Source: CAZGMC01 sp964526565 | GTDB taxonomy: Bacteria; Pseudomonadota; Alphaproteobacteria; DSM-16000; Inquilinaceae | DNA: 38,284 nucleotides | Assembly (NCBI GenBank): GCA_964526565.1 | Contig: CAZGMC010000031.1 | Coordinates: forward strand, 1-38,284 | Reading direction: 5' to 3' | In this document: one piece after another, positions 14,400 to 22,599 of the stretch | How positions within the stretch are numbered: the first letter of the stretch is position 1 | Layout: each line of letters opens with the position of its first letter | The notes under the pieces: model-generated | What the model was told of the DNA's origin: nothing | Seen by the model: only the letters and a program-made list of their open reading frames with translations | Database searches by the model: none | Position numbers and translations under genes: made by a program

Positions 14400-15386
14400 C
14401 TAAGGCCGCAGCGTGCTGTCGGCGGCCGGGCGGCCGATGGCCCACAGGGTGCCGACCTCGCCGGGGCCGATGGCGACCAGCAGCGGCGCGCCGCGGTCGC
14501 CGAAGGGCGACTCGCAGGCGTGGACGAGCAGGCCGGGAGCACGCGGCATGTCGCGGAGCGGGCACGGTGCCGTCGCCGTCGGCACGCCCGGCGCGTAGTC
14601 CGGATAGCCGACCAGGGCGACCGCCCCGCTGCCGGTCCAGCGCGCCACGGCCTCGGGGTTGTCGCCCAGCCAGCGCAGCGGCGCCACCGGTACGGTGCCG
14701 TCCAGCACCAGCATGCCCCAGTTGACGCCCAGGTCGGCCGCCTCGCGACGCGGTGCGGGGGCATGCGACCAGTACGCCGGCAGGTGGCCCGGCGGGGCGA
14801 TCAGGCGGCGGCCGCGCACCGTGACCAGGGCACGGCCCTCGCGGTAGCCGGCCTCGAAGACCAGCCGCCACGGGTCGTAATAGCTGCGCCGCCAGCGGTC
14901 GTACAGGCAGTCGGCGGCGGTGACCACCTGGTTCGGCCCGACCAGGACGCCGGTGCACACGCTGTCGTCCGGCCGGCGGATGCGGCCAATCGCCGACCAC
15001 GGCCAGAGTCGGGTGTCCACAGCCACTGCCGTGCCGGCGGCGAAGCCCTCGGCCAGGCCGGGCAGCAGGTCGGAGGTCGGCACGGACGGACCCGGCGGCG
15101 AACCCGGAGGCGGGCCCGGCGGTGCGGCGGTCAGCGCCAGCGGGTGGCCGGCGGGCGGCAGCGGCCCGGCACCCGCCTCGGGCAGGCCGGTCCCGCCCGT
15201 CGCCCGGCAGCCGGCGGCGGCGGCCAGCAGGACGGCGGCAAGCGACAGCGGCAGGAACCGCGCGGCATTGACGCGCCGGCCCTCGACGGCGCGACGCCGC
15301 CGGCCCGTCAGACGCTCAAAGGCTTGTCGCACGAGAGGGGCTTGTCGCACGAGAGAGGCTTGTCGCACGAGAGAGGCGGCGTCCAT
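14400..15386 (-). CDS. Trypsin-fold lipoprotein lacking the catalytic triad (pseudoprotease)
   Basis: ATG 15386 gives 328 residues; a longer form from 15425 is possible. The first residues are three ASLVRQ-like repeats encoded by an 18-bp tandem repeat, followed by a signal sequence ending in the lipobox AAAAGC, so the protein is probably a lipoprotein. A Pro/Gly-rich linker leads to a chymotrypsin-like domain. CTGVLVGPNQVVTAADCLYD has Asp where TAAHC carries the catalytic His. NWGMLVLD has Asn where DIALL-type motifs carry Asp. ESPFGDRGAPLL has Arg where GDSGGP carries Ser. Fold recognition is good, but hydrolysis by the usual mechanism is not expected. A binding or regulatory role is inferred. 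Confidence 0.75.
   Translation of the reverse strand: MDAASLVRQASLVRQAPLVRQAFERLTGRRRRAVEGRRVNAARFLPLSLAAVLLAAAAGCRATGGTGLPEAGAGPLPPAGHPLALTAAPPGPPPGSPPGPSVPTSDLLPGLAEGFAAGTAVAVDTRLWPWSAIGRIRRPDDSVCTGVLVGPNQVVTAADCLYDRWRRSYYDPWRLVFEAGYREGRALVTVRGRRLIAPPGHLPAYWSHAPAPRREAADLGVNWGMLVLDGTVPVAPLRWLGDNPEAVARWTGSGAVALVGYPDYAPGVPTATAPCPLRDMPRAPGLLVHACESPFGDRGAPLLVAIGPGEVGTLWAIGRPAADSTLRP
15322..15375. repeat. 18-bp tandem repeat, three units, inside the protease-like gene
   Basis: Three consecutive copies of GCTTGTCGCACGAGAGAG (the first with one difference) encode repeated LVRQ(A/P) segments at the extreme N-terminus, in frame (18 = 6 codons). Copy number changes would keep the frame. Confidence 0.85.
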
Positions 15387-15564
15387 GGCTGTCCGACCGC
15401 TGTGCCAGGGTGGGAACGACCTCACTCAACTGCATTTCGGCGACAAAATAAAGAACTTGCGCGTTTTCTGAAGTGCTTTGGCGGCCGAAACCGTGTCATG
15501 CCGGGTCGCTTGCAGCGTGACGGCTTTGTCATGCCGATCGACACGACGCCTCCATCGGAAGGCT

Positions 15565-16092
15565 TCAGGCGGCGCGACCGGCCTCCGTGCCATCGCCACC
15601 GTCGGCGGCCGGATCGGCCAGGACCACGGCGGCCGGGTCGATGCGCAGGCGCTTGCCGTAGCGGGCCCAGGACCAGGTCGCCGGGCTGACATAGGTCAGG
15701 CGCAGGCACACGGGACCGTTCCCCACCTGCGGGCTGCCGAGCAGGAAAACCACCTCGCCGGCGGCCAGCGCCGGCACGATGTGATTGCATTCGATCGGGC
15801 CCTCGCCCGGCGGATGGACGCCGTCCATGGCGACCACCGCCTGCCGCGGCCGGCGCACGGTGATCCGCGCCAGGCGCACGTCGCGCAGCGTGTGGTTGCG
15901 CACGCGCAGGCGGATGCGCAGCGTCTTGTTGCTGACCCGCTCGGCGCGGCCGTCGATGAACACCGCGGCGCGGCGCCGCTGCAGCCGGTGCACCGACCAG
16001 GCATAGCCGGCGCCGGCGCAGGCGGCGAACAGGGTCAGCCAGTCGCGGGCGGCGGCCAGGGCCGCGCCGAGGATGCTCAGCACGTCGTCCAT
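15565..16092 (-). CDS. Membrane-anchored protein of unknown function
   Basis: ATG 16092 gives 175 residues; a start at 16227 would add a region with no coding character and would overlap the divergent gene. The N-terminus MDDVLSILGAALAAARDWLT continues into LFAACAGAGYAWSVHRLQRR, a single membrane segment followed by positive charge. The soluble part (about 45-150) has beta-strand-like alternation such as LRIRLRVRNHTLRDVRLARI and VFLLGSPQVGNGPVCLRLTY, suggesting a beta-sandwich. I recognise no family. It is divergent from dacB with 146 bp between the starts, so the promoters may be shared. Confidence 0.55.
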   Translation of the reverse strand: MDDVLSILGAALAAARDWLTLFAACAGAGYAWSVHRLQRRRAAVFIDGRAERVSNKTLRIRLRVRNHTLRDVRLARITVRRPRQAVVAMDGVHPPGEGPIECNHIVPALAAGEVVFLLGSPQVGNGPVCLRLTYVSPATWSWARYGKRLRIDPAAVVLADPAADGGDGTEAGRAA

Positions 16093-16238
16093 GGCCGAAC
16101 CGTAACGCCAATCCGTCGAACCGGCGAGACCCTGCCGGCACGCCAATCGCGCGGGCGAATGACCGGTGGTTGCCGAAGGTTGCAGTCGCGACGACAGGAC
16201 GGCATCATGCCGAGCAGGTGTCGGCAACTCCGGGGCAC

Positions 16239-17738
16239 ATGGTCATGGTCGAAGGGACGCGCGCGGTCCGGCTGGGGCGGCGGCGCCTGCTGGGTGCGGC
16301 GGTCGCCGCCGGGCTGGCGCTGGCGGCGCCGCCGGAGGTCGGGGCACAGTCGGCGGCGTTCGACGCCGGGGCTGCCATTGCCCGCCATGGCTTCGCGCCG
16401 GACCAGGTCGGCTACATCGTGTTCGACCCGCGCGACGGCACGGTGCTGGCGGAGCGGCAGGCCGACCGGCCGTTCATCCCGGCCTCGGTGGCCAAGGTGC
16501 CGACGACGGTGGCGGCGCTCGCCGTGCTGGGGCCGGACTACCGGTTCGAGACGATGCTGCTCGCCGACGGCCGGATTGCCGGCGGGCGCCTGGAGGGCGA
16601 CCTCTATCTGCGCGGCGGCGGCGACCCGGTGCTCGACTCCGACGACCTGGTCGGCCTGGTGCGCGGGCTGCGCGCCCAGGGCGTCGCCCATGTCGCCGGC
16701 GACTTCGTCTACGACGCCAGCCTGCTGCGCGACTTCAGCGAGATCGACGCGCTGCAGCCGCTGTCGGCCTCGTACAACACCGGCGTCAGTGCCCTGTCGC
16801 TGAACTTCAACATCATGCAGGTGCAGTGGCGGCGCAACGGGGCCGGCGCCTTCGACGTGTCGGCCACGACCAACACCGAGACCATGCGGGTGCCGGTTGA
16901 ATCGGTCACCTTCGGCCTCGTCCCGGCCGCCGCCACCGATGGCGGCTTCTACGTGCACCACCACGGGGCGGACGGCGAGCACTGGGGGCTGTCGCCGGCG
17001 CTGCCGGCCCAGGGGCACGACTGGCTGCCGCTGCACGACCCGGCGCGCAACACCGCCATGGTGTTCCGCCGCATCGCCGCCGACCACGGCGTCACCATGG
17101 GCCTGCCGCGGCCCGGCGCGGCGCCGACGGGGGCGCGCATCGTGGCGCGCCACCACAGCCGGCCGCTGGCCCAGATCGTGCGCGGCGTGCTGCGCTACAG
17201 CAACAACCTGTCGGCCGAACTGGTCGGGCTGGTGGCGTCGCGCCACCTCACCGGGCGGGCGCTGGACATGGCCGGGTCGGGCACGGCGCTGGGCGGCTGG
17301 CTGCAGCAGCAGATCGCCGGTGTCGACTGGCGCGGTTACGCGCCGGCCAACCATTCGGGGCTGTCGTCGGCGGCGCGGGTGACGCCGCGGCAGATGGCCG
17401 CCATCCTCCGCCTGGCCGACAGCCGGCCGTTCGGCACCGAACGCTTTCCCGGCCTGCTCCATCCGGTCGGCTGGGCCGGGGCCAATGGCGGGCCGCCGGT
17501 CACGGTGCACGCCAAGTCGGGCACCATGTACTATGCCCGCGGCCTGGCCGGGTACATCGACACGGCCGGCGGCCGGCGGCTCGGCTTCGCCGTGTTCGTC
17601 AACGACCCGGCGGCGCGGCGGGCGCTGGATGCGGCGCCGGTGCAGGCGCGCAGCGGCTCGGCCGCGGCACAGCGCTGGCTGGCCCGCGCCCGCGAGCTGG
17701 AGCGCGTCCTTGTCAGCCACTGGGCGACCGCCTTCTGA
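16239..17738 (+). CDS. dacB: D-alanyl-D-alanine carboxypeptidase/endopeptidase (PBP4, peptidase S13)
   Basis: ATG 16239 (or 16245 in frame) gives 499 residues. The leader has a RRRLLG motif and a hydrophobic core ending APPEVGAQ, so export is likely and possibly by Tat. S13 family motifs are all present: SxxK in PASVAKVPTT (Ser83, Lys86), SxN in RYSNNLSAEL (Ser321), and a KTG-equivalent KSGTM (Lys426). DLYLRGGGDPVL and the large insert between the first two motifs are typical of DacB. NHSGLSS replaces the usual DGSGLS. It trims or cleaves peptidoglycan cross-links in the periplasm. The gene stands alone. Confidence 0.85.
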   Translation: MVMVEGTRAVRLGRRRLLGAAVAAGLALAAPPEVGAQSAAFDAGAAIARHGFAPDQVGYIVFDPRDGTVLAERQADRPFIPASVAKVPTTVAALAVLGPDYRFETMLLADGRIAGGRLEGDLYLRGGGDPVLDSDDLVGLVRGLRAQGVAHVAGDFVYDASLLRDFSEIDALQPLSASYNTGVSALSLNFNIMQVQWRRNGAGAFDVSATTNTETMRVPVESVTFGLVPAAATDGGFYVHHHGADGEHWGLSPALPAQGHDWLPLHDPARNTAMVFRRIAADHGVTMGLPRPGAAPTGARIVARHHSRPLAQIVRGVLRYSNNLSAELVGLVASRHLTGRALDMAGSGTALGGWLQQQIAGVDWRGYAPANHSGLSSAARVTPRQMAAILRLADSRPFGTERFPGLLHPVGWAGANGGPPVTVHAKSGTMYYARGLAGYIDTAGGRRLGFAVFVNDPAARRALDAAPVQARSGSAAAQRWLARARELERVLVSHWATAF

Positions 17739-18035
17739 TGCCAGCGGCCCGGGGTGAACCAGAGGGTGCAGCACGGCAACAGACTCAGGTTGACGCGGTG
17801 AGGGCACCATGAGCCGCAGCTTCTGTTGACCGACGCCCACTGCCATCCGCCACCCCTCCATGGCGCGCAACCAGAGGTCGGCCGGAGCGCAGCGACGCCC
17901 GACAGCGGCCGCTCCGCCGGCGCCCTGCCTCAATACTGCAGCGCCGGGATCGCGGGCCCAACGCCGGTGCGCAAGGGAGAGGCCGTGCGTCGGGCCTCAC
18001 TTCGTTCGGGCCGACCTGCGCCATGAAGGGACCGG

Positions 18036-19031
18036 TCAGCCGGCCAGCGCCCGGGCGAACAATGCCGGCTCGACATTGCCGCCGGAGGCGACGGCCACCA
18101 CGGTGCGACCCGCCGCCGGGAACACACCGGACAGGGCCGCGGCCAGGGCGACCGCGCCGCCCGGCTCGATGACCAGCTTGAACGCCTCGAACGCCGCGGC
18201 CATCGCCGTCAGGACCGAGGCGTCGTCGACCGCCACGCCCGGCGCCGCCAGTCGCCGGTTGACGGCAAAGGTCACCTCGCCAGGGATCGGCCCGAGCAGG
18301 GCGTCGCACAGCGACGACCCGCCCGGCGCGTTGGCCAGGCGGGCGCCGGCGGCCAGGGAGCGGGCGGTGTCGTCGAAGCCGGCCGGCTCCACCGGGTGGA
18401 CCGGCACGCCGGGCAGGCGGTCGGCCAGCGCCGTGGCGATGCCGGCGGTCAGGCCGCCGCCGCCGCACGGTACCAGCACCGCATCCGGCCGCACGCCCAG
18501 CGCCGCGCACTGCGCCGCCAGTTCAAGGCCGGCGGTGCCCTGGCCGGCAATGACGGCGGGATCGTCATAGGGCCTGACCAGGGTCGCGCCGGTCTCGGCG
18601 GCGATGGCGGCGCCGATCGCCTCGCGGTCCTCGCGCTGCCGGTCATAGGGCACGACGCGGGCGCCCCAGGCCTCGGTGTTGCGCCGCTTGATCGCCGGGG
18701 CGTCGGCCGGCATGACGATGGTCGCCGCCACGCCCAGCAGCCGCGCCGCCGCCGCCACGCCCTGGGCGTGGTTGCCGCTGGAGAACGCCACCACGCCGGC
18801 GCCGCGCCGCCCGGCCGGCAGCCCGGCGATCCTGTTGTAGGCGCCGCGGATCTTGAAGCTGCCGGTCAGTTGCAGCGGCTCGGCCTTGACCAGCAGCCGG
18901 CCGCCCAGCCGGTCGTTGAGCAGCGGCGCCTCCAGCAGCGGCGTGCGCACGACGACGCCGGCCAGCCGCGCCGCCGCCGCTTCGATATCGTCAGTGGTCG
19001 GCAGCACCGTCGACTCGAGCGAGAAGGGCAT
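18036..19031 (-). CDS. Threonine/serine dehydratase (PLP-dependent)
   Basis: ATG 19031 gives 331 residues but overlaps the upstream hydrolase by 41 bp; GTG 19007, giving MLPTTDDIEAAAARLAG, is a credible alternative that resembles the family start. The PLP lysine is in LTGSFKIRGAYN (Lys60 from 19031). Substrate-loop SSGNHAQGVA and the phosphate-binding CGGGGLTAG are also present. There is no C-terminal ACT domain, so this is the short catabolic type (TdcB-like or serine racemase-like) rather than biosynthetic IlvA. It converts threonine to 2-oxobutanoate or serine to pyruvate in the cytoplasm. It is the last gene of the slt-HAD-hydrolase string. Confidence 0.8.
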   Translation of the reverse strand: MPFSLESTVLPTTDDIEAAAARLAGVVVRTPLLEAPLLNDRLGGRLLVKAEPLQLTGSFKIRGAYNRIAGLPAGRRGAGVVAFSSGNHAQGVAAAARLLGVAATIVMPADAPAIKRRNTEAWGARVVPYDRQREDREAIGAAIAAETGATLVRPYDDPAVIAGQGTAGLELAAQCAALGVRPDAVLVPCGGGGLTAGIATALADRLPGVPVHPVEPAGFDDTARSLAAGARLANAPGGSSLCDALLGPIPGEVTFAVNRRLAAPGVAVDDASVLTAMAAAFEAFKLVIEPGGAVALAAALSGVFPAAGRTVVAVASGGNVEPALFARALAG

Positions 19032-19896
19032 CGATCGCCTCGCGCGATTCGGGCTCGTCCAGGTTCGGCGCATGACCGACGCCCGGCACCGTCGCCGTGA
19101 TCAGGTCGCCGCCGCGCGCCGCGACCATGCGCTCCACCGTCTCCGGCAGCAGCAGGTCGGAGTCGGCGCCGCGCACCACCGCCACCGGCACCCGGCCCAA
19201 GGCACGGAACAGCGGCCACAGGTCGGGCACCGCGCGCGGGTCGACCAGGGTGCGCGCGACGTTGATGTCATAGTTGTAATGCAGCAGGCCGTCCGCGCCG
19301 CGCCGCCAGGTGGTCTGGGCGATGCGCAGCCAGTTGTCGTCCTGCGGCTCGGGCACCGACAGGTCCGGCATCATCGTCTTGAGGTCGGCGACGGCGGAGT
19401 CCCAGTCGGGATGGACATGGTCGCGGCTGACATAGTCGCGCACCCGCTCCGCGCCGGCCAGGTTGAGCTCGGGGCCGACGTCGTTGAGCAGCGCCCCCTT
19501 GACCGCCGTCGGCCGCGCCGCCGCCAGGCCCATGGCCAGCAGCCCGCCCAGGGACGTGCCGATCACCACCACGTGGCCGATGCCCAGCGCCGTCAGCATC
19601 ACGCCCAGGTCGTAGACCAGCCCCTTCGGCGCATAGTTCCGCCAGTTGTGGTCGTAGTCGGACTGGCCGCGGCCGCGGTAGTCCGGGCAGACCACCCGTC
19701 GGCCGGCGCGGGCCAGGCGCGAGGCGACGCGGTGGAAGTCGGCCGAGTTGCGGGTCAGGCCGCCCAGGCAGACCGCCGGCACCGGGCTGCCGATGTGCGG
19801 GTTCCCGACCCGCGGCCCCCTCGTTTCTGGACCGTAATCGCGGTAGTAGAGCCGCTTGCCGTCCTGGGCGGTGACGGTGCCCTCGCGGAACGGCAC
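18991..19896 (-). CDS. Alpha/beta hydrolase
   Basis: This 301-residue protein has a GTG start at 19896, two bases after the stop of the HAD gene. Features are the oxyanion strand VCLGGLTRNSADF, the RVVCPDYRGRGQSDYD segment, the nucleophile elbow VIGTSLGGLLAMG (Ser115), AVVRGADSDLLLPETVERM before the acid, and the catalytic His in VPGVGHAPNLDEP. The pattern fits esterase or lipid-ester hydrolases of the alpha/beta fold. An unusual insert after the second strand (ETRGPRVGNPHIGSP) delays the oxyanion loop. Substrate is unknown. It is probably co-translated with the HAD gene before it and the dehydratase after it. Confidence 0.8.
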   Translation of the reverse strand: MPFREGTVTAQDGKRLYYRDYGPETRGPRVGNPHIGSPVPAVCLGGLTRNSADFHRVASRLARAGRRVVCPDYRGRGQSDYDHNWRNYAPKGLVYDLGVMLTALGIGHVVVIGTSLGGLLAMGLAAARPTAVKGALLNDVGPELNLAGAERVRDYVSRDHVHPDWDSAVADLKTMMPDLSVPEPQDDNWLRIAQTTWRRGADGLLHYNYDINVARTLVDPRAVPDLWPLFRALGRVPVAVVRGADSDLLLPETVERMVAARGGDLITATVPGVGHAPNLDEPESREAIDALLARVDGAADH

Positions 19897-19898
19897 GG

Positions 19899-20594
19899 CT
19901 ACAGGCCCAGCAGCTGCGGCAGGGCGTCCAGCGCCGTGATCTCCGCCTCCGGCGCGCCCGGCAGGCGTTCCGGCGTGCGTGCGGCGCGGTTCAGCCAGGC
20001 GACACGGAAGCCGAACACGGCGGCGCCGGCCACGTCCCAGCCGTTCGACGAGACAAAGCAGATCGCCTCGCGCGGCACGCCCAGCCGGTCGACGGCGAGC
20101 TGGTACACAGCAGGGTGCGGCTTGAAGACGCCAACCTCCTCGACCGACAGGACGGCGTCCAGGCGCCCGTCCAGGCCGGCGCTGCCGGTCGCCGAGCTCA
20201 GCATGGCCGGCGCGCCGTTGGACAGGATGGCCGTCTTCAGCCCGGCGGCGCGCAGCACCTCCAGCGTCACCGACACCTCGGGATACGCCTGCAGGTGCAA
20301 ATACTCGACCATCAGCCGCTCGCGCAGGTCGTCGTCGCGGATGGCGGTGTCGGCCAGGGCGAAGTCCAGCGCCTCGCCGGTGACGTGCCAGAAGTCGGCG
20401 TGCCGGCCCATCAGGCTGCGCAGCCAGGTGTACTCGAGCTGTTTGGTGCGCCAGGCGGCCGACAGCGCGTCGGCCTTGGGCCCGAGCTCGGTGCGCAGGC
20501 GTTCGGCGGGTGAATGCACGTCGAACAGGGTGCCGTACGCGTCGAACACGCAGGCGCGGATGCCGGGCAGGCGGGGAGCGGGATCAGCGGGCAA
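19899..20594 (-). CDS. (S)-2-haloacid dehalogenase type II-like HAD hydrolase
   Basis: The only reasonable start is TTG 20594, overlapping the end of the lytic transglycosylase gene by 11 bp and giving 231 residues. HAD motifs are in order: nucleophile ACVFDAYGTLFDVHS (Asp18), motif II AILSNGAP, motif III Lys in FKPHPAVYQLA, and motif IV CFVSSNGWDVAGAAVFGF. DAYGTLFDVHS and SSNGWDVAGA are the signatures of the L-2-haloacid dehalogenase group, which hydrolyses 2-halocarboxylates to 2-hydroxy acids. Many annotated members act on other substrates, so the true one is open. Expression is probably coupled to slt. Confidence 0.8.
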   Translation of the reverse strand: MPADPAPRLPGIRACVFDAYGTLFDVHSPAERLRTELGPKADALSAAWRTKQLEYTWLRSLMGRHADFWHVTGEALDFALADTAIRDDDLRERLMVEYLHLQAYPEVSVTLEVLRAAGLKTAILSNGAPAMLSSATGSAGLDGRLDAVLSVEEVGVFKPHPAVYQLAVDRLGVPREAICFVSSNGWDVAGAAVFGFRVAWLNRAARTPERLPGAPEAEITALDALPQLLGL

Positions 20595-22587
20595 GGTCGG
20601 CCTCCAGTGCGCCGACGGCCGGGCTGCCGCCCAGCCGCAGGCGATAGACCTGGGTATCTTCCAGGACCCGCTGAACGTAGTTGCGCGTCTCGTAGATGGG
20701 AATGCTTTCGATCCAGTCGATCACGTCGATGGCGCCGGTGCGCGGGTCGCCCAGCGACTCCAGCCAGCCATCGACCCGCCCCGGCCCGGCATTGTAGGCG
20801 GCCACGGCGAGCACGTAGGATCCGCCGAAGCGCTCCAGCATCTGGGCCAGATAGGCCGAACCGAGGCGGATGTTGTGGCCGGGGTCGGCGATCAGGCGGC
20901 CGGCGCTGTGGTCGACACCCAGCCGCTCGGCCACGCCGGTGGCCGTCGCCGGCATCAGCTGCATCAGGCCCAGGGCGCCCGCCGGGCTGACCGCGGTGGT
21001 GTTGAACTCGCTTTCGCGGCGCATCAGGGCGAGCAGCAGGGCCGGCTCGACGCCGTCGGCAGCCGTGCCCAGCGGCAGCACCGGATAGCCGGTCTCGTAC
21101 AGCACGACCCGGTCGAAGACGACCTGCTTGGCCGCCCACACGGCGATGTGCGGCCGGTCCAGCACCTTGGCCAGCCGGCCGACCAGCACGACCTCGGCCG
21201 GCGACGCGGCGTTGCGGCCGAGCTGGCGCAGGAACAGGTCGGCGCGGGCATTCTCCGCCACCTGGTCGAGCGCCACCGCGCCGCGCACCAGGTCGTTCTG
21301 CTCGAACGCGGCGACCAGGGCCGGGGCCGCGGCGGGATCGGGTGGCAGCGCCGGCACCGTCGGCAGGCCGAGCCGGCCGGCGGCGAGCTGGCCGTAGAAG
21401 GCCGAGGGATGCTCGGCGGCCAGCCGGTACCAGCGCTCCGCCTCGGCGGTCTGGCCCATGGCCTCCAGCGCCCGGCCGCTCCAGTAGGCGCCGCGGGCCA
21501 GGCTGATCGGCGAGCCGACACCGTGGTACAGCGCCTGGAAATGCCGGAACGCGGCCTGCGGCTCGTCGAGGAACCGCAGCGCCAGCCAGCCCGCCAGCCA
21601 CTCCGCCTGGGACTGCGGAAAGCCGTCGCCCTGGCGGTGATCGCCGACCACCTGGTAGGCACGCCGGTATTCGCCCGCCTCGAACAGGCGGCGCGCCAGG
21701 ATGTGCCGCTCCCGCCACCAGTCGGTCGGATGCGTCAGCACCGCGGGCTGGTCCGACTCCAGCAGCGCGATGGCGGCGTCGGTCAGCCCGGCGCGGCGGC
21801 GCCAGCGCACCCGCTCGTAGACCAGGCCCTCGTCGTTGGCCAGGGCCGGCGGCACGGCCCGCACCAGCGCGTCGACCCCGTCCGCGCGGTCGGCCAGGTG
21901 CAGCCGCGCCTCGCCCAGGGCGCGCCAGCCCGGCGCCACCAGCGGCAGCATGCGCCGCGCCTCCTCGTCGCGACCCGCCCACAACAGCGTGTCGAGGCGC
22001 GCGGCATGGTCGTCCGGCCCCAGATACGGCCCGAAGGCGGCCAGATAGTCCTGCTCGCCCTGCGCCGACACGCTGATGTCGCGCCACTGCCGCCGCGCCA
22101 GCCCGGCCGCCTCCTCGGCGCGGCCCAGCGCCGTCAGGGCGCGGCCGTAGCGCAGCACGCCTTCGACGCTGACCGGCGGATAGGTCTCGAACCAGGCCGC
22201 CACCTCGGCCGGCGGCAGGTCATCGGGCATGCGCATCTCCGCCTGGCGGCGCAGGCCGGTCTGGTCCGGCCAGTCCGGATTGGCGGGGATGAACGCGGCG
22301 ATGTCGCGGAAGCCGGCGTCACCCTCGTCGTTCGACATGTTGACCCAGTCGAGCACCTTGGCCAGGACCGGGTCGCCCGCCTGCCGGGCCATCTGCCGGA
22401 CGGCGTCCCAGGCGCCCAGCGCCGCCGCCTCGAAGGCGGCCTGGTAGACGAGCACGTCGCGCTCGCTGAGCTGGGCGGCGGCCGGCGCCGCCCAGGCCAG
22501 ACCCAGCGCCACCACCGCCGCGCCGGCGGCGCGCTTGGCAAGCCCCGGGCGACGGGCTATGGTCACACGATTTCCAGGCAGGCCCAT
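20584..22587 (-). CDS. slt: Soluble-type lytic murein transglycosylase
   Basis: ATG 22587 gives 667 residues; GTG 22566, which has GGAAA before it, is an alternative because only 12 bp separate ATG 22587 from the divergent dapA start. A Sec signal (AAGAAVVALGLAWAAPAAAQ) is followed by a long alpha-helical superhelix rich in short repeats, then the C-terminal goose-lysozyme-like domain. That domain has LMRRESEFNTTAVSPAGALG (catalytic Glu525), LMQLMPATA, NIRLGSAYLAQML and AVAAYNAGPGRV. The enzyme cleaves peptidoglycan glycan strands to anhydro-muropeptides in the periplasm. slt next to dapA is common in Alphaproteobacteria. Downstream genes overlap it. Confidence 0.88.
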   Translation of the reverse strand: MGLPGNRVTIARRPGLAKRAAGAAVVALGLAWAAPAAAQLSERDVLVYQAAFEAAALGAWDAVRQMARQAGDPVLAKVLDWVNMSNDEGDAGFRDIAAFIPANPDWPDQTGLRRQAEMRMPDDLPPAEVAAWFETYPPVSVEGVLRYGRALTALGRAEEAAGLARRQWRDISVSAQGEQDYLAAFGPYLGPDDHAARLDTLLWAGRDEEARRMLPLVAPGWRALGEARLHLADRADGVDALVRAVPPALANDEGLVYERVRWRRRAGLTDAAIALLESDQPAVLTHPTDWWRERHILARRLFEAGEYRRAYQVVGDHRQGDGFPQSQAEWLAGWLALRFLDEPQAAFRHFQALYHGVGSPISLARGAYWSGRALEAMGQTAEAERWYRLAAEHPSAFYGQLAAGRLGLPTVPALPPDPAAAPALVAAFEQNDLVRGAVALDQVAENARADLFLRQLGRNAASPAEVVLVGRLAKVLDRPHIAVWAAKQVVFDRVVLYETGYPVLPLGTAADGVEPALLLALMRRESEFNTTAVSPAGALGLMQLMPATATGVAERLGVDHSAGRLIADPGHNIRLGSAYLAQMLERFGGSYVLAVAAYNAGPGRVDGWLESLGDPRTGAIDVIDWIESIPIYETRNYVQRVLEDTQVYRLRLGGSPAVGALEADLAR

Positions 22588-22599
22588 GGGGGTATCCGC

